This document shows, in pieces, positions 42,544 through 50,945 of a stretch of DNA of 64,000 nucleotides. Below the pieces are notes generated by a model that had not been told where the DNA came from, did no database searches, and saw only the letters and a program-made list of their open reading frames with translations. How positions within the stretch are numbered: position 1 is the stretch's first letter; each line of letters starts with the position of its first letter. The position numbers and the translations under genes are program-made. The stretch lies in contig JAGTTR010000021.1 of the NCBI GenBank assembly GCA_018223385.1, positions 18,094-82,093 of the forward strand, given 5' to 3'. The stretch is from Oscillospiraceae bacterium Marseille-Q3528 (lineage in GTDB: Bacteria > Bacillota > Clostridia > Lachnospirales > Lachnospiraceae).

Positions 42544-42551
42544 AAAACGGA

Positions 42552-43946
42552 ATGGAAAAGGGTGTACAGGATCACAAACAGGAGATCCTCAACATTATCA
42601 GAAGCAACGTTTCACCGGCGGCCATGACGAGCCGCCTGGAAGATTTCCACGAAAACGACCTGGCGGACGTGCTGCCGGATCTGACCGTGCCGGAGCGGTG
42701 CAAGCTGTACCGGATCATGGATCTGGACATGCTGTCTGATATTTTTGAATACACAGATGAAGCGGGTGCGGCAGAGTATCTGCAGGAGATGGACATCAAG
42801 AAAGCGGCGGCGATCCTGTCCCGGATGGAGACGGATTTCCTGGTGGATGTGCTGCAGAAGATCGACAAAGGCAGACGCAAGCTGCTGATCGAGCTGATGG
42901 ACGATGACGTGCGGCATGACATTGAGGTGATCGCGTCTTTTGATGAGGATGAGATCGGCAGCCGTATGACGACCAACTGTATCATCATCCGGGAAAATCT
43001 CACCGTCAAGCAGGCTATGAGCAGCCTCATCGGACAGGCGGCCAAGAATGACAATATTTCCACGCTGTTTGTGGTGACAGAGGGACAGAAGTTTTACGGT
43101 GCCATTGATCTGAAAGATCTGATCATTGCCCGGCAGGATCATTCCCTGGAGGAGCTGATCGTGACTTCCTATCCTTATGTATATGCGGAGCAGGAGATCG
43201 ATGACTGTATCGAAGATCTGAAGGACTATTCCGAGGACTCCATTCCCGTGCTGGACAACGACAACCGGCTGCTGGGCGTCATCACCTCCGCCAGCATCAT
43301 CGATCTGGTGGACGATGCTATGGGCGAGGACTACGCCATGCTGGCAGGTCTTACCGCGGAGGAGGATCTGAAAGAGCCCCTGCGGGAGAGCATGAAAAAA
43401 CGTCTTCCCTGGCTGATCGTGCTGCTGGGACTGGGCATGGTAGTGTCCTCTGTGGTGGGCATGTTTGAGCATGTGGTGACGGAGCTGCCCATTATCATGT
43501 GCTTCCAGTCGCTGATCCTGGATATGGCCGGAAACGTGGGTACCCAGTCGCTGGCTGTGACCATCCGGGTGCTGATGGACGAGTCCCTTACCGGCAAGCA
43601 GAAGGCGGAGCTGGTCGTCAAGGAAATGAAGATCGGTTTCTGCAATGGCGGTCTGCTGGGACTGTTGTCCTTTGTATGTATCGGCTTATATATTTATCTG
43701 TTTAAAGGAAAATCGCTGCTGTTCGCTTATGCGGTGTCCGGCTGCATCGGCGCGGCTCTGCTGCTGGCCATGGTCATTTCCAGCGCCGTGGGTACGTGTA
43801 TCCCGCTGTTTTTCAAGAAAGTGAACATTGACCCGGCGGTGGCTTCCGGCCCGCTGATCACCACGGTGAACGACCTGGTGGCAGTTGTCGCGTACTATGG
43901 GCTGAGCTGGATATTCCTCATTCAGATGTTACAGCTGGTGGGATAG
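42552..43946 (+). CDS. mgtE: Magnesium transporter MgtE
   Basis: 464 residues, the standard MgtE plan. The cytoplasmic N-domain of short helical repeats (residues ~10-130, DLADVLPDLTVPERCKLYRI) is followed by two CBS domains (~135-260, including DLIIARQDHSLEELIVT and DDCIEDLKDY), the plug helix, and five membrane helices from about residue 290. The pore helix carries MAGNVGTQSLAVTIR and a C-terminal PLITTVNDLVAV with the conserved Asp. The N and CBS domains close the pore when cytosolic Mg2+ is high. The start lies 8 bases behind GGAGGG. The gene tail overlaps the tail of the opposite-strand nitroreductase by 29 bp. Confidence 0.95.
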   Translation: MEKGVQDHKQEILNIIRSNVSPAAMTSRLEDFHENDLADVLPDLTVPERCKLYRIMDLDMLSDIFEYTDEAGAAEYLQEMDIKKAAAILSRMETDFLVDVLQKIDKGRRKLLIELMDDDVRHDIEVIASFDEDEIGSRMTTNCIIIRENLTVKQAMSSLIGQAAKNDNISTLFVVTEGQKFYGAIDLKDLIIARQDHSLEELIVTSYPYVYAEQEIDDCIEDLKDYSEDSIPVLDNDNRLLGVITSASIIDLVDDAMGEDYAMLAGLTAEEDLKEPLRESMKKRLPWLIVLLGLGMVVSSVVGMFEHVVTELPIIMCFQSLILDMAGNVGTQSLAVTIRVLMDESLTGKQKAELVVKEMKIGFCNGGLLGLLSFVCIGLYIYLFKGKSLLFAYAVSGCIGAALLLAMVISSAVGTCIPLFFKKVNIDPAVASGPLITTVNDLVAVVAYYGLSWIFLIQMLQLVG

Positions 43947-44760
43947 AGTCAATATACGTCTTCACCAGATCCATGTGCAGAACGTATTCTTTCTTCAGTG
44001 CGGCCAGCTTCTGGTAGTGGGGCGTGGCGCCGTGGATCTTCTGCGCTTCGGTATCGGTCCATTCCTCAATGAGGCACATGGCGTCGGCGTCATCCTCGGG
44101 GCAGAAATAGTCGTAGCGCAGATTGCCGGGCTCTTTCCGGGAGCATGGCGCTGCTTCGATCTCCTCAAACTTTTTCAGAAATTCCTCCCGGGTGCCGGGT
44201 TTCAGCGTGTAGCGGACGTTCACCAGCAGATGGGCGTCCATGGCCTCCTCATGCACTTTTTCTGTTTTCAGTTCTTCCAGGCTGTGGGGCGCCGGAGTGG
44301 CTGCCGGCATGCCGAGAGAGAGGATGGCTTCCAGACGGAGACGCTGGGGAAAATGCAGCAGCTCCCGCAGGTATTCCTCGGAGCAGCTGCCGTCAGCGGC
44401 CTCCCGGTTTCGGCCCTGGATCCAGCAGCTGCCGATGCCCAGGCTGCTGGCCATGAGATGCATGCTTGCCATGACGATGGAGCAGTCCTCTGTCCATACG
44501 TCTGTGACGGTCTCATCGCCCAGAACGACAATGGCTGCCGCTGCGCCGGTGAGCATGTTGGCTGCGCCGGTGCGGGCTGCGGCCATCTTTTCCAGTGTCT
44601 CTTTATTTTTCACAACGATCAGTTCCCAGGGACGGCGGTTGCAGCTGGACGGGGAAAGAAGACCCGCCTGTACGATCTTTGTCATTGCGTCTTCCGGGAT
44701 CGGGGCGCCGGTATACTGTCTGATACTGCGCCGGTTCTGCATGATTTCCAGTAATTCCAT
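43918..44760 (-). CDS. Nitroreductase fused to an ABM-like (antibiotic biosynthesis monooxygenase) domain
   Basis: 280 residues, the only convincing - strand gene here. Residues ~1-180 are a nitroreductase: EIMQNRRSIRQYTGAPI, GLLSPSSCNRRPWELIVV, LGIGSCWIQGRN and a LSLGMPAATP tail, as in FMN-dependent enzymes. Residues ~190-275 are a dimeric alpha-beta barrel of the ABM type (VNVRYTLKPGTREEFLKKFE, RYDYFCPEDDADAMCLIEEW). ABM domains are usually separate proteins. I chose the ATG behind AAAGGAAG; a start ten codons earlier lacks a site. It is transcribed away from the phosphatase gene. Probable role: reduction of quinones or nitro compounds, or redox detoxification. Confidence 0.85.
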   Translation of the reverse strand: MELLEIMQNRRSIRQYTGAPIPEDAMTKIVQAGLLSPSSCNRRPWELIVVKNKETLEKMAAARTGAANMLTGAAAAIVVLGDETVTDVWTEDCSIVMASMHLMASSLGIGSCWIQGRNREAADGSCSEEYLRELLHFPQRLRLEAILSLGMPAATPAPHSLEELKTEKVHEEAMDAHLLVNVRYTLKPGTREEFLKKFEEIEAAPCSRKEPGNLRYDYFCPEDDADAMCLIEEWTDTEAQKIHGATPHYQKLAALKKEYVLHMDLVKTYIDSIPPAVTSE

Positions 44761-44825
44761 AAGTAATCGCTTCCTTTCTTTTGCACACATTATAACCCCG
44801 AATAATCAAAAAAGGAAATGGATTC

Positions 44826-44844
44826 TTAAGAATATTTAAGAATA
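44826..44844. promoter_or_regulatory. Direct repeat resembling a PhoP/response-regulator box
   Basis: TTAAGAATA occurs twice, spaced exactly 10 bp apart and ending 6 bp before the -35 of the metallophosphatase promoter. Tandem TTAAGA boxes one helical turn apart resemble the TTAACA-type boxes bound by the phosphate regulator PhoP in Bacillus. Confidence 0.45.
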
Positions 44845-44850
44845 AATTCT

Positions 44851-44879
44851 TTGACTTTCCCCAAAGCTTGTGGTGTACT
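44851..44879 (+). promoter_or_regulatory. Promoter of the metallophosphatase gene
   Basis: TTGACT, 17 bp, TGTACT, preceded by the direct repeat described above. The start codon lies ~54 bp downstream behind AGAGGAGG. Confidence 0.6.
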
Positions 44880-44932
44880 AGTGTTAAGGTTATGTAAAAT
44901 TGAGAGAGAATTTCAAAGAGGAGGATGTATTT

Positions 44933-46345
44933 ATGAAAAAGAACAGTCACAAACGATGGTCATTTTTCCTGTGCCTGCTCATGGTGCTTTCCCTCACAGC
45001 TGTTGGATGCGAGAAGAAATGTTCTGATGACGAGATATTTGTTCCTGACCAGGAGCAGACGGAGGGCGAAGGCGACGCTGCAGATACACAGGATACAGCA
45101 AATGCAGAAGAACCGGCTGCAGAACCGGAAACACAGACCCCGGCCAGCGTGCCGGAGGCGTCCGGGTATACGGCACCGGAGGCAGATACCAATGTAAGCT
45201 ATGTGGTGCTGGGCGTGGGCAGCGATCAGTCTCAGGTGGTGCTGACCTGGTACGGTCTCAGCGGCAATGCGGGCAAGGCTGTGGTAGCCAAGGCTTCTGA
45301 GATGAGCGGCAACACATTCCCAGTAACGGCCCTTCTGGCAGATTCCACGATATATTCTGCTAATTACAACGGCTATAACGTGAACACAGCAACGGTGACC
45401 GGGCTGGAGCCGGATACCACCTATCAGTATATGGTAGGAAATGAAGAAGGATGGTCCGCTATGCACAGTTTCCATACGGCCAAGTCCGGGGAGACGAACA
45501 TCCTTGTGACCGGAGATATCCAGTTGGGTACCGGTGATGATGATGCGGCCAGTATCGAGAACTGGAAGCGGATTTCCCGGGAGACGAAGGAAAAGTTTCC
45601 GGAATACAATCTGCATCTGAACATGGGCGATGTGACGACGATGCCCTTTGAGGATCATTACATCAATGTGCTGACTTCCCCTATGTTTACCGACTATCCT
45701 ACGGCGGTCGTGCTGGGCAATCATGACTATGCCAATCTGTACCAGATGCATTTTTCCAGACCGAACCAGAGTGATTTCGGCGCCCGGAATGAACTGCAGA
45801 ATGGCAACTTCTGGTTCCGGTACGGAGATACCCTGTTCATGGAACTGAACTTTATGATCGAGTCCGATGACATTCTCATTGAGCATGGTTACTTTATCAA
45901 GCAGGCGATCGAGGCCAATCCGGATTGTAAGTGGAAGGTCGTGATGATGCATTACTCTCCGTACAGCAGCGTGGAGAAGTATCAGAAGTACGCCAATGAG
46001 AACCGGGAATACTGGCTGAAGGTGTTTGATGAGAACGACATTGATGTGGTGCTCAACGGCCATGACCATGCATATACGAGAACGTATATTATCAAGAACG
46101 GCCAGCCCCAGGTGACGGATGCCACTTCTGTGACGAACCCGGACGGCACGCTGTACCTGACCTTTGGCTCTGCCAGCGGCAGCCAGTACCATGATGTGAG
46201 TCCCATGTCTGTGGCAGCCAAGTGTATTCAGAACAATCATCCGCAGATGTCTACACTGAATATCACAGACAGCAGCTTCAAGATGACTTTGTACGATGCA
46301 GATACGTGGGAAGTGCTGGATCAGTTTGAAATCGTGAAAAATTAA
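44933..46345 (+). CDS. Surface metallophosphatase lipoprotein (purple acid phosphatase-like)
   Basis: 470 residues. The signal HKRWSFFLCLLMVLSLTAVG is followed by Cys in the lipobox, then a ~60-residue acidic Pro/Glu/Ala linker. A fibronectin-like domain (~85-185, ending EPDTTYQYMVGNEEGW) precedes the calcineurin-like phosphatase: VTGDIQLGTGDD, LNMGDVTT, VLGNHDYAN, VMMHYSPYSS and NGHDHAYTRTY, which supply the binuclear metal ligands. This is the architecture of purple acid phosphatases with an N-terminal Fn3-like domain. It probably releases phosphate from organic esters at the cell surface. The upstream TTAAGA repeat suggests phosphate control. Confidence 0.9.
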   Translation: MKKNSHKRWSFFLCLLMVLSLTAVGCEKKCSDDEIFVPDQEQTEGEGDAADTQDTANAEEPAAEPETQTPASVPEASGYTAPEADTNVSYVVLGVGSDQSQVVLTWYGLSGNAGKAVVAKASEMSGNTFPVTALLADSTIYSANYNGYNVNTATVTGLEPDTTYQYMVGNEEGWSAMHSFHTAKSGETNILVTGDIQLGTGDDDAASIENWKRISRETKEKFPEYNLHLNMGDVTTMPFEDHYINVLTSPMFTDYPTAVVLGNHDYANLYQMHFSRPNQSDFGARNELQNGNFWFRYGDTLFMELNFMIESDDILIEHGYFIKQAIEANPDCKWKVVMMHYSPYSSVEKYQKYANENREYWLKVFDENDIDVVLNGHDHAYTRTYIIKNGQPQVTDATSVTNPDGTLYLTFGSASGSQYHDVSPMSVAAKCIQNNHPQMSTLNITDSSFKMTLYDADTWEVLDQFEIVKN

Positions 46346-46357
46346 TGGTATACTATA

Positions 46358-46396
46358 AGAGCATCCGGGCCCGACAGCGGAACCGGGTGCTCTTTT
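46358..46396 (+). terminator. Terminator after the metallophosphatase
   Basis: AGAGCATCCGG pairs with CCGGGTGCTCT (one T·G) around a 14-nt loop, followed by TTTT. Confidence 0.85.
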
Positions 46397-46508
46397 GTGA
46401 ATACGCGAGAGCAGAAGTATCGAAGCAGAAGAAAACAGCGAAAGTAAAAAAAATAAATAGTGAAATAGTAGAAGAATGATATAAAGGAAGATAGGAGAGA
46501 CGACCGGA

Positions 46509-47858
46509 ATGAGGAAACAGGCAGTTCTGATCGCCCTTCTGGCGGCAGCGTTGGTGCCGGGAGGATGTGCAAAAAAGAATACGGAAAGTCAGGAGCAGGC
46601 CGCGGCGACGAAAAACGAGGCAGCAGCCGACATCAGCGGCCAGACCGGAGCCGACATCAGCGGCCAGACCGGAGCCGACACCAGCGACCAGACCGGTCAG
46701 GATACCCAAAGCACCGGGGCCGACAACCAGACCGGAACGGAAACACAGAGCAGTGGAGCCGACACCCAGAGTACTGCCGCCGACAGCCAGACGGGGACAG
46801 ATACTCAGAATACCGAGGCAGGAAGCCAGGCCGGAACGGACAACACTGTTGCCGCATCAGTAGCAACGGTCTCTGCGGAGGACGCCGCGGCAGCCCTGAC
46901 CCAGGGGAATACCCTGCTCACCCAGGGCGAGTATGAGTCCGCCGCCACAGCTTTCAACCAGGCCATCGCAGGCAAGGATGACCTGGAAGCAGCATACCGG
47001 GGACTGGGGATCGCCAGACTTGCCATGGGAGAGTATGAGGATGCCATCACAGCCTTTAACGCGGCACTGGCCAACGCGGGAGCGGACGCCCAGGAGATGG
47101 AGTACGATATTTCCTATTATAAAGCGTCTGCACTGGTGCGTCTGGATCGGCTCAACGATGCACTGGACGTGTACAACAATCTGGAGGCTTACAAGCCGGA
47201 GGTGAAGACGTACACTGGCCGGGGCGCGGTCTATGCCCGCATGGGCAATCTGGACATGGCCCGGGCGGATTTTGACAAGGCCGTATCCATGGACAGCAAG
47301 AACTATGAGCGTTACATGGAGATCTATCAGGTGCTGGCGGCGGCAGGCCGTGCAGATGTGGGACAGGAATATCTGAAAAAAGCGCTGGACATCGACAAGG
47401 ACAAGAATAAGAACCGGCTGGAAAAAGGCAAGGTTTACTATTATATGGAGCAGTACGATAAGGCGAAGACCGAGCTGGAGCAGGCGGACAGCAGCCAGAA
47501 CCCGGAGGTGACGCTGTTCCTGGCGAAAACCTACGAGGCACTGGGAGATCCGTCCTATGCCCAGAACCTGTACCGACAGTATCTGGATCAGGACGGGTCG
47601 GACGGCAGCATTTACAATCTGATCGCGGTTTCCCAGATGAAGGCCGGGGATTACGAGGGTGGTCTGGCTACGATCCAGGAGGGGCTTCAGAAGGCTTCCT
47701 CCGGCAAGCAGGAGCTGTACCGCAACGAGATCGCCGCCTACGAGTATCTGCTGAATTTTTCAGAGGCAAAGACAAAGATGGAAGCCTATCTGGCCGCTTA
47801 TCCGGAGGACAGTGAGGCGGCCAGGGAATATACATTTTTAAAATCCAGGAGTAAATAA
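46509..47858 (+). CDS. TPR-repeat lipoprotein with a low-complexity linker
   Basis: 449 residues. The lipoprotein signal ends in VPGGC. Residues ~30-120 are a Gly/Thr/Gln/Asp-rich linker partly made of a repeated ADISGQTG unit. From ~125 on come tetratricopeptide-type helix pairs, for example LLTQGEYESAATAFNQAIAG, GIARLAMGEYEDAITAFNAA, VYARMGNLDMARADFDKAV and VYYYMEQYDKAKTELEQA. TPR lipoproteins act as scaffolds on the outer face of the membrane. The stop shares a base with the hflX start (TAATG), so the two genes are coupled. Confidence 0.88.
   Translation: MRKQAVLIALLAAALVPGGCAKKNTESQEQAAATKNEAAADISGQTGADISGQTGADTSDQTGQDTQSTGADNQTGTETQSSGADTQSTAADSQTGTDTQNTEAGSQAGTDNTVAASVATVSAEDAAAALTQGNTLLTQGEYESAATAFNQAIAGKDDLEAAYRGLGIARLAMGEYEDAITAFNAALANAGADAQEMEYDISYYKASALVRLDRLNDALDVYNNLEAYKPEVKTYTGRGAVYARMGNLDMARADFDKAVSMDSKNYERYMEIYQVLAAAGRADVGQEYLKKALDIDKDKNKNRLEKGKVYYYMEQYDKAKTELEQADSSQNPEVTLFLAKTYEALGDPSYAQNLYRQYLDQDGSDGSIYNLIAVSQMKAGDYEGGLATIQEGLQKASSGKQELYRNEIAAYEYLLNFSEAKTKMEAYLAAYPEDSEAAREYTFLKSRSK
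46626..46697 (+). repeat. Three 24-bp tandem repeats in the lipoprotein linker
   Basis: Two identical units and one diverged unit of 24 bp, each encoding an ADISGQTG-like octapeptide. Further downstream the same theme continues in a more degenerate form to about 46850. Repeat number may vary between strains. Confidence 0.8.
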
Positions 47859-49102
47859 TGCAGGAATTTTTTAAAACAGAGACAATCCAGGAGCGGGTGC
47901 TCCTGATCGGCGTGCGGACGGGGGAGGCAGATGATACCGACGGTTCGCTGGATGAACTGGAAGAGCTGGTGAAGACCGCCGGGGCGCTGACGGTAGGGCG
48001 GGTGATCCAGAACCGGGAAGCTGTCCACCCCACCACCTACATCGGCAAGGGCAAGATCGACGAGGTGCGGGCGCTGGCAGCAGAGACGGATGCCTCCGGC
48101 GTGGTGTGCGACGATGAGCTTTCCCCGGTGCAGCTGCGGGAGCTGGAAGACGAATTACAGATGAAGGTCATGGACCGGACGCTGGTCATCCTGGATATTT
48201 TTGCCGGGCGGGCCACCACCAGCGAGGGCAAGATCCAGGTGGAACTGGCCCAGCTGAAATACCGGCTCACCAGGCTCACCGGCCTGGGCCGTTCCCTGTC
48301 CCGTCTGGGCGGCGGCATCGGCACGAGAGGCCCGGGCGAGAAAAAGCTGGAGATGGACCGGCGGCTCATCCGCGACCGGATCGCCCAGCTGAACCGGGAG
48401 TTAAAGGAAGTGAAGCGGCACCGGGAGGTGACCCGGACGAAGCGGGAGAAGCAGTCCGTGCCGGTGGCGGCCATCGTGGGCTATACCAACGCAGGCAAAT
48501 CCACCCTGCTTAATACGCTGACGGACGCCGGGGTGCTGGAGGAGGATAAGCTGTTTGCCACGCTGGATCCCACCACCAGAAGCCTGACCCTGCCGGGGCG
48601 ACAGGAGATCCTGCTCACCGATACGGTGGGATTTATCCGCAAACTGCCCCACCACCTCATTGAAGCGTTCAAGAGCACGCTGGAGGAAGCCAAATATGCG
48701 AACATCATTCTGCACGTGGTGGATGCCTCCAATCCCCAGATGGACGTACACATGCATGTGGTGTACGAGACGCTGCGGGAGCTGGGGGTGAAGGACAAGA
48801 AGATCATCACCCTGTTTAACAAACAGGATGCCCGGACGGAGAACGGCATTCTGCGGGATTTCAAGGCAGACCGGACACTGCCCATTTCGGCCAGGACGGG
48901 CCAGGGGCTGGACGAACTGAAGGAACTGCTGGGAGAGCTTCTGCGGGAAAACAAAGTATATGTGGAGCGGATCCTTTCTTACGCGAACGCCGGGCTGGTG
49001 AATCTGATCCGGGGAAAAGGGGAACTTCTGTCGGAAGCATATGAGGAAGACGGCATTCATGTGAAGGCGTATGTGCCCATGGAAATTTACCATCTTCTTT
49101 AG
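47858..49102 (+). CDS. hflX: GTPase HflX
   Basis: 414 residues. The N-terminal HflX domain (~1-190) includes HPTTYIGKGKIDEVRAL, DRTLVILDIFAGRATTSEGK and the GGIGTRGPGEKKLEMDRR region. The G domain follows: G1 GYTNAGKSTLLN, G2 region LDPTTRSLTLPG, G3 DTVGFIRKLPHHL, G4 FNKQD. HflX binds the large ribosomal subunit and rescues stalled ribosomes under stress. It is translationally coupled to the TPR lipoprotein upstream, an unusual neighbour. Confidence 0.94.
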   Translation: MQEFFKTETIQERVLLIGVRTGEADDTDGSLDELEELVKTAGALTVGRVIQNREAVHPTTYIGKGKIDEVRALAAETDASGVVCDDELSPVQLRELEDELQMKVMDRTLVILDIFAGRATTSEGKIQVELAQLKYRLTRLTGLGRSLSRLGGGIGTRGPGEKKLEMDRRLIRDRIAQLNRELKEVKRHREVTRTKREKQSVPVAAIVGYTNAGKSTLLNTLTDAGVLEEDKLFATLDPTTRSLTLPGRQEILLTDTVGFIRKLPHHLIEAFKSTLEEAKYANIILHVVDASNPQMDVHMHVVYETLRELGVKDKKIITLFNKQDARTENGILRDFKADRTLPISARTGQGLDELKELLGELLRENKVYVERILSYANAGLVNLIRGKGELLSEAYEEDGIHVKAYVPMEIYHLL

Positions 49103-49113
49103 GCTGCCGCATG

Positions 49114-49142
49114 TTTACATTCCATGTAAAAAATGCTATGAT
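49114..49142 (+). promoter_or_regulatory. Promoter of the pyr operon with an overlapping inverted repeat
   Basis: TTTACA, 17 bp, TATGAT with an extended TGC before the -10. The -35 is part of the perfect inverted repeat TTTACAT-TCC-ATGTAAA (49114-49130), a possible operator. No PyrR-type attenuator sequence was seen between here and pyrF; only a short GGGGATCTCCCC-like hairpin near 49190. Confidence 0.7.
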
Positions 49143-49221
49143 AGTAAAAATGTTTTGGAAAAAGAAGCACTGATACAGGAGAAGCGTCGGGGAGATCCCC
49201 GGCCAGGAGGAGGATATACGA

Positions 49222-50148
49222 ATGGTTGACAAGATGATACGAAAGATTCGCCAGACAAATGCACCGATTGTGGTTGGTCTGGATCCGATGCTGAGCTACA
49301 TTCCGCACCATATCAAGCGGGAGGCTTACGAGGAGTTCGGCGAGACGCTGGAGGGGGCAGCTGAGGCAATCTGGCAGTTCAACCGGGAAATCATTGACAA
49401 GACCTACGATCTGATTCCGGCGGTGAAGCCGCAGATCGCCATGTATGAGCAGTTCGGCATTGAGGGCCTCAAGGCGTTCAAGCGGACGATCGACTATGCG
49501 AAGGCAAAGGATCTGATCGTCATCGGCGATGCCAAGCGCGGAGATATCGGTTCCACATCCGCAGCCTATGCGGTGGGACATCTGGGCCGCGTAGAAGTGG
49601 GCAGCAAGAAATATGCGGGCTTTGATGAGGATTTTGCAACGGTGAACCCGTATCTGGGAACCGATGGCATCAAGCCTTTTGTGGACGTATGCAAGGAAGA
49701 GAACAAGGGCATCTTTATTCTTGTAAAGACCTCCAATCCGTCCAGCGGAGAATTTCAGGATCGGCTCATCGACGGCAAGCCGCTGTATGAGTGGGTCGGC
49801 GAGATGGTAGACAAATGGGGTCAGGATCACATGGGCCAGGAGGGCTACAGCTATGTGGGGGCCGTAGTCGGCGCTACTTATCCCGAGATGGGTAAGATCT
49901 TACGGAAAATTATGCCGAAGTCCTATATCCTTGTGCCGGGTTACGGTGCACAGGGCGGCAAGGGCAAGGATCTTGTAAACTTCTTTAATGAGGATGGACT
50001 GGGTGCCATCGTCAATTCTTCCCGCGGCATTATCGCGGCATACCGGCAGGATCAGTACGCCAAGTTCGGACCGGAGAATTTCGGTGACGCATCGAGACAG
50101 GCCGTACTGGACATGATTGCAGATATTAATCAGGCGCTTGGCCATTAA
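49222..50148 (+). CDS. pyrF: Orotidine-5'-phosphate decarboxylase, long (type 2) form
   Basis: 308 residues, the longer bacterial PyrF subfamily. VGLDPMLSYIP at the N-terminus, VKPQIAMYEQFG, and the catalytic GDAKRGDIGSTSAAYA block with its Asp-Lys-Asp array are visible, followed by KTSNPSSGEFQD and a phosphate-binding LVPGYGAQGG. It converts OMP to UMP, the last step of pyrimidine synthesis. It starts the pyrF-pyrK-pyrD-pyrE operon, behind GGAGGAGG. Confidence 0.96.
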   Translation: MVDKMIRKIRQTNAPIVVGLDPMLSYIPHHIKREAYEEFGETLEGAAEAIWQFNREIIDKTYDLIPAVKPQIAMYEQFGIEGLKAFKRTIDYAKAKDLIVIGDAKRGDIGSTSAAYAVGHLGRVEVGSKKYAGFDEDFATVNPYLGTDGIKPFVDVCKEENKGIFILVKTSNPSSGEFQDRLIDGKPLYEWVGEMVDKWGQDHMGQEGYSYVGAVVGATYPEMGKILRKIMPKSYILVPGYGAQGGKGKDLVNFFNEDGLGAIVNSSRGIIAAYRQDQYAKFGPENFGDASRQAVLDMIADINQALGH

Positions 50149-50177
50149 TTTCCATAGACAACGAAGGAGACATGACA

Positions 50178-50945
50178 ATGTCAGAGAAATATAAAGAACG
50201 GGTAACCGTAGTGTACCAGAGCTGTATCGCCGCAGGCGTGTACAGCATCTGGCTGCAGACTGCCCAGATCGCAGCAGCGGCTGTGCCGGGACAGTTTGTG
50301 TCTGTATACAGCAACAACGCCAGCCGGATCCTGCCCAGACCCATCAGCATCTGTGAGATCAATAAGAATTCCGGCATGATCCGCCTTGTTTACCGGGTGG
50401 TGGGCGAAGGCACGGAAGAGTTCTCCCATCTGGTGCCGGGAGACAGCGTGGACATCATGGGCCCGCTGGGCAATGGCTTTTCCCTACAGGAGAAGTCCGC
50501 ACTGCTCATCGGCGGCGGCATCGGTATTCCGCCCATGCTGGAGCTGGCAAAGCAGTGGCCGGGGGAGAAGGCTGTGGTGGCCGGTTATAAGGATGAGACA
50601 TTCCTGCTGGACGATTTTGCCCAGTATGCAAAGGTATATACGGCAACAGAGGATGGCAGCAGCGGTGTGAAGGGAACGGTCATTGATGCGATCCGCGCCA
50701 ACCAGCTGCAGGCAGACGTGATCTGCGCCTGCGGCCCCACCCCCATGCTGCGTGCCCTGAAAGCGTATGCCCAGGAGAACGGCATCGAGTGCTGGATTTC
50801 CATGGAAGAGCGGATGGCCTGCGGTGTCGGCGCCTGTCTGGCCTGTGTCTGTCAGTCTACAGAAGTGGACGGACACTCCCATGTGCACAACAAGCGCATC
50901 TGTAAGGACGGCCCGGTATTCCGGGCAGAGGAGGTGGAGCTGTGA
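50178..50945 (+). CDS. pyrK: Dihydroorotate dehydrogenase electron-transfer subunit
   Basis: 255 residues. The FAD domain has RPISICEINKN and the GLVYRVVG-like strand, followed by the NAD site IGGGIGIPPML. The C-terminal [2Fe-2S] loop has Cys in ACGVGACLACVC and a later ICKDG. PyrK passes electrons from PyrD to NAD+. I chose the second ATG, 7 bases behind AAGGAGA, because the first is only one base from it. The stop overlaps the pyrD start. Confidence 0.95.
   Translation: MSEKYKERVTVVYQSCIAAGVYSIWLQTAQIAAAAVPGQFVSVYSNNASRILPRPISICEINKNSGMIRLVYRVVGEGTEEFSHLVPGDSVDIMGPLGNGFSLQEKSALLIGGGIGIPPMLELAKQWPGEKAVVAGYKDETFLLDDFAQYAKVYTATEDGSSGVKGTVIDAIRANQLQADVICACGPTPMLRALKAYAQENGIECWISMEERMACGVGACLACVCQSTEVDGHSHVHNKRICKDGPVFRAEEVEL

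Noticed and set aside
42521..42739. Alternative + frame overlapping the mgtE start
   Set aside because: It is out of frame with the clear MgtE protein, starts within the leader RNA and has no motif.
46626..46850. Possible CRISPR or mobile repeat array
   Set aside because: The 24-bp repeats are in frame, have no spacers and encode a linker of a TPR lipoprotein.
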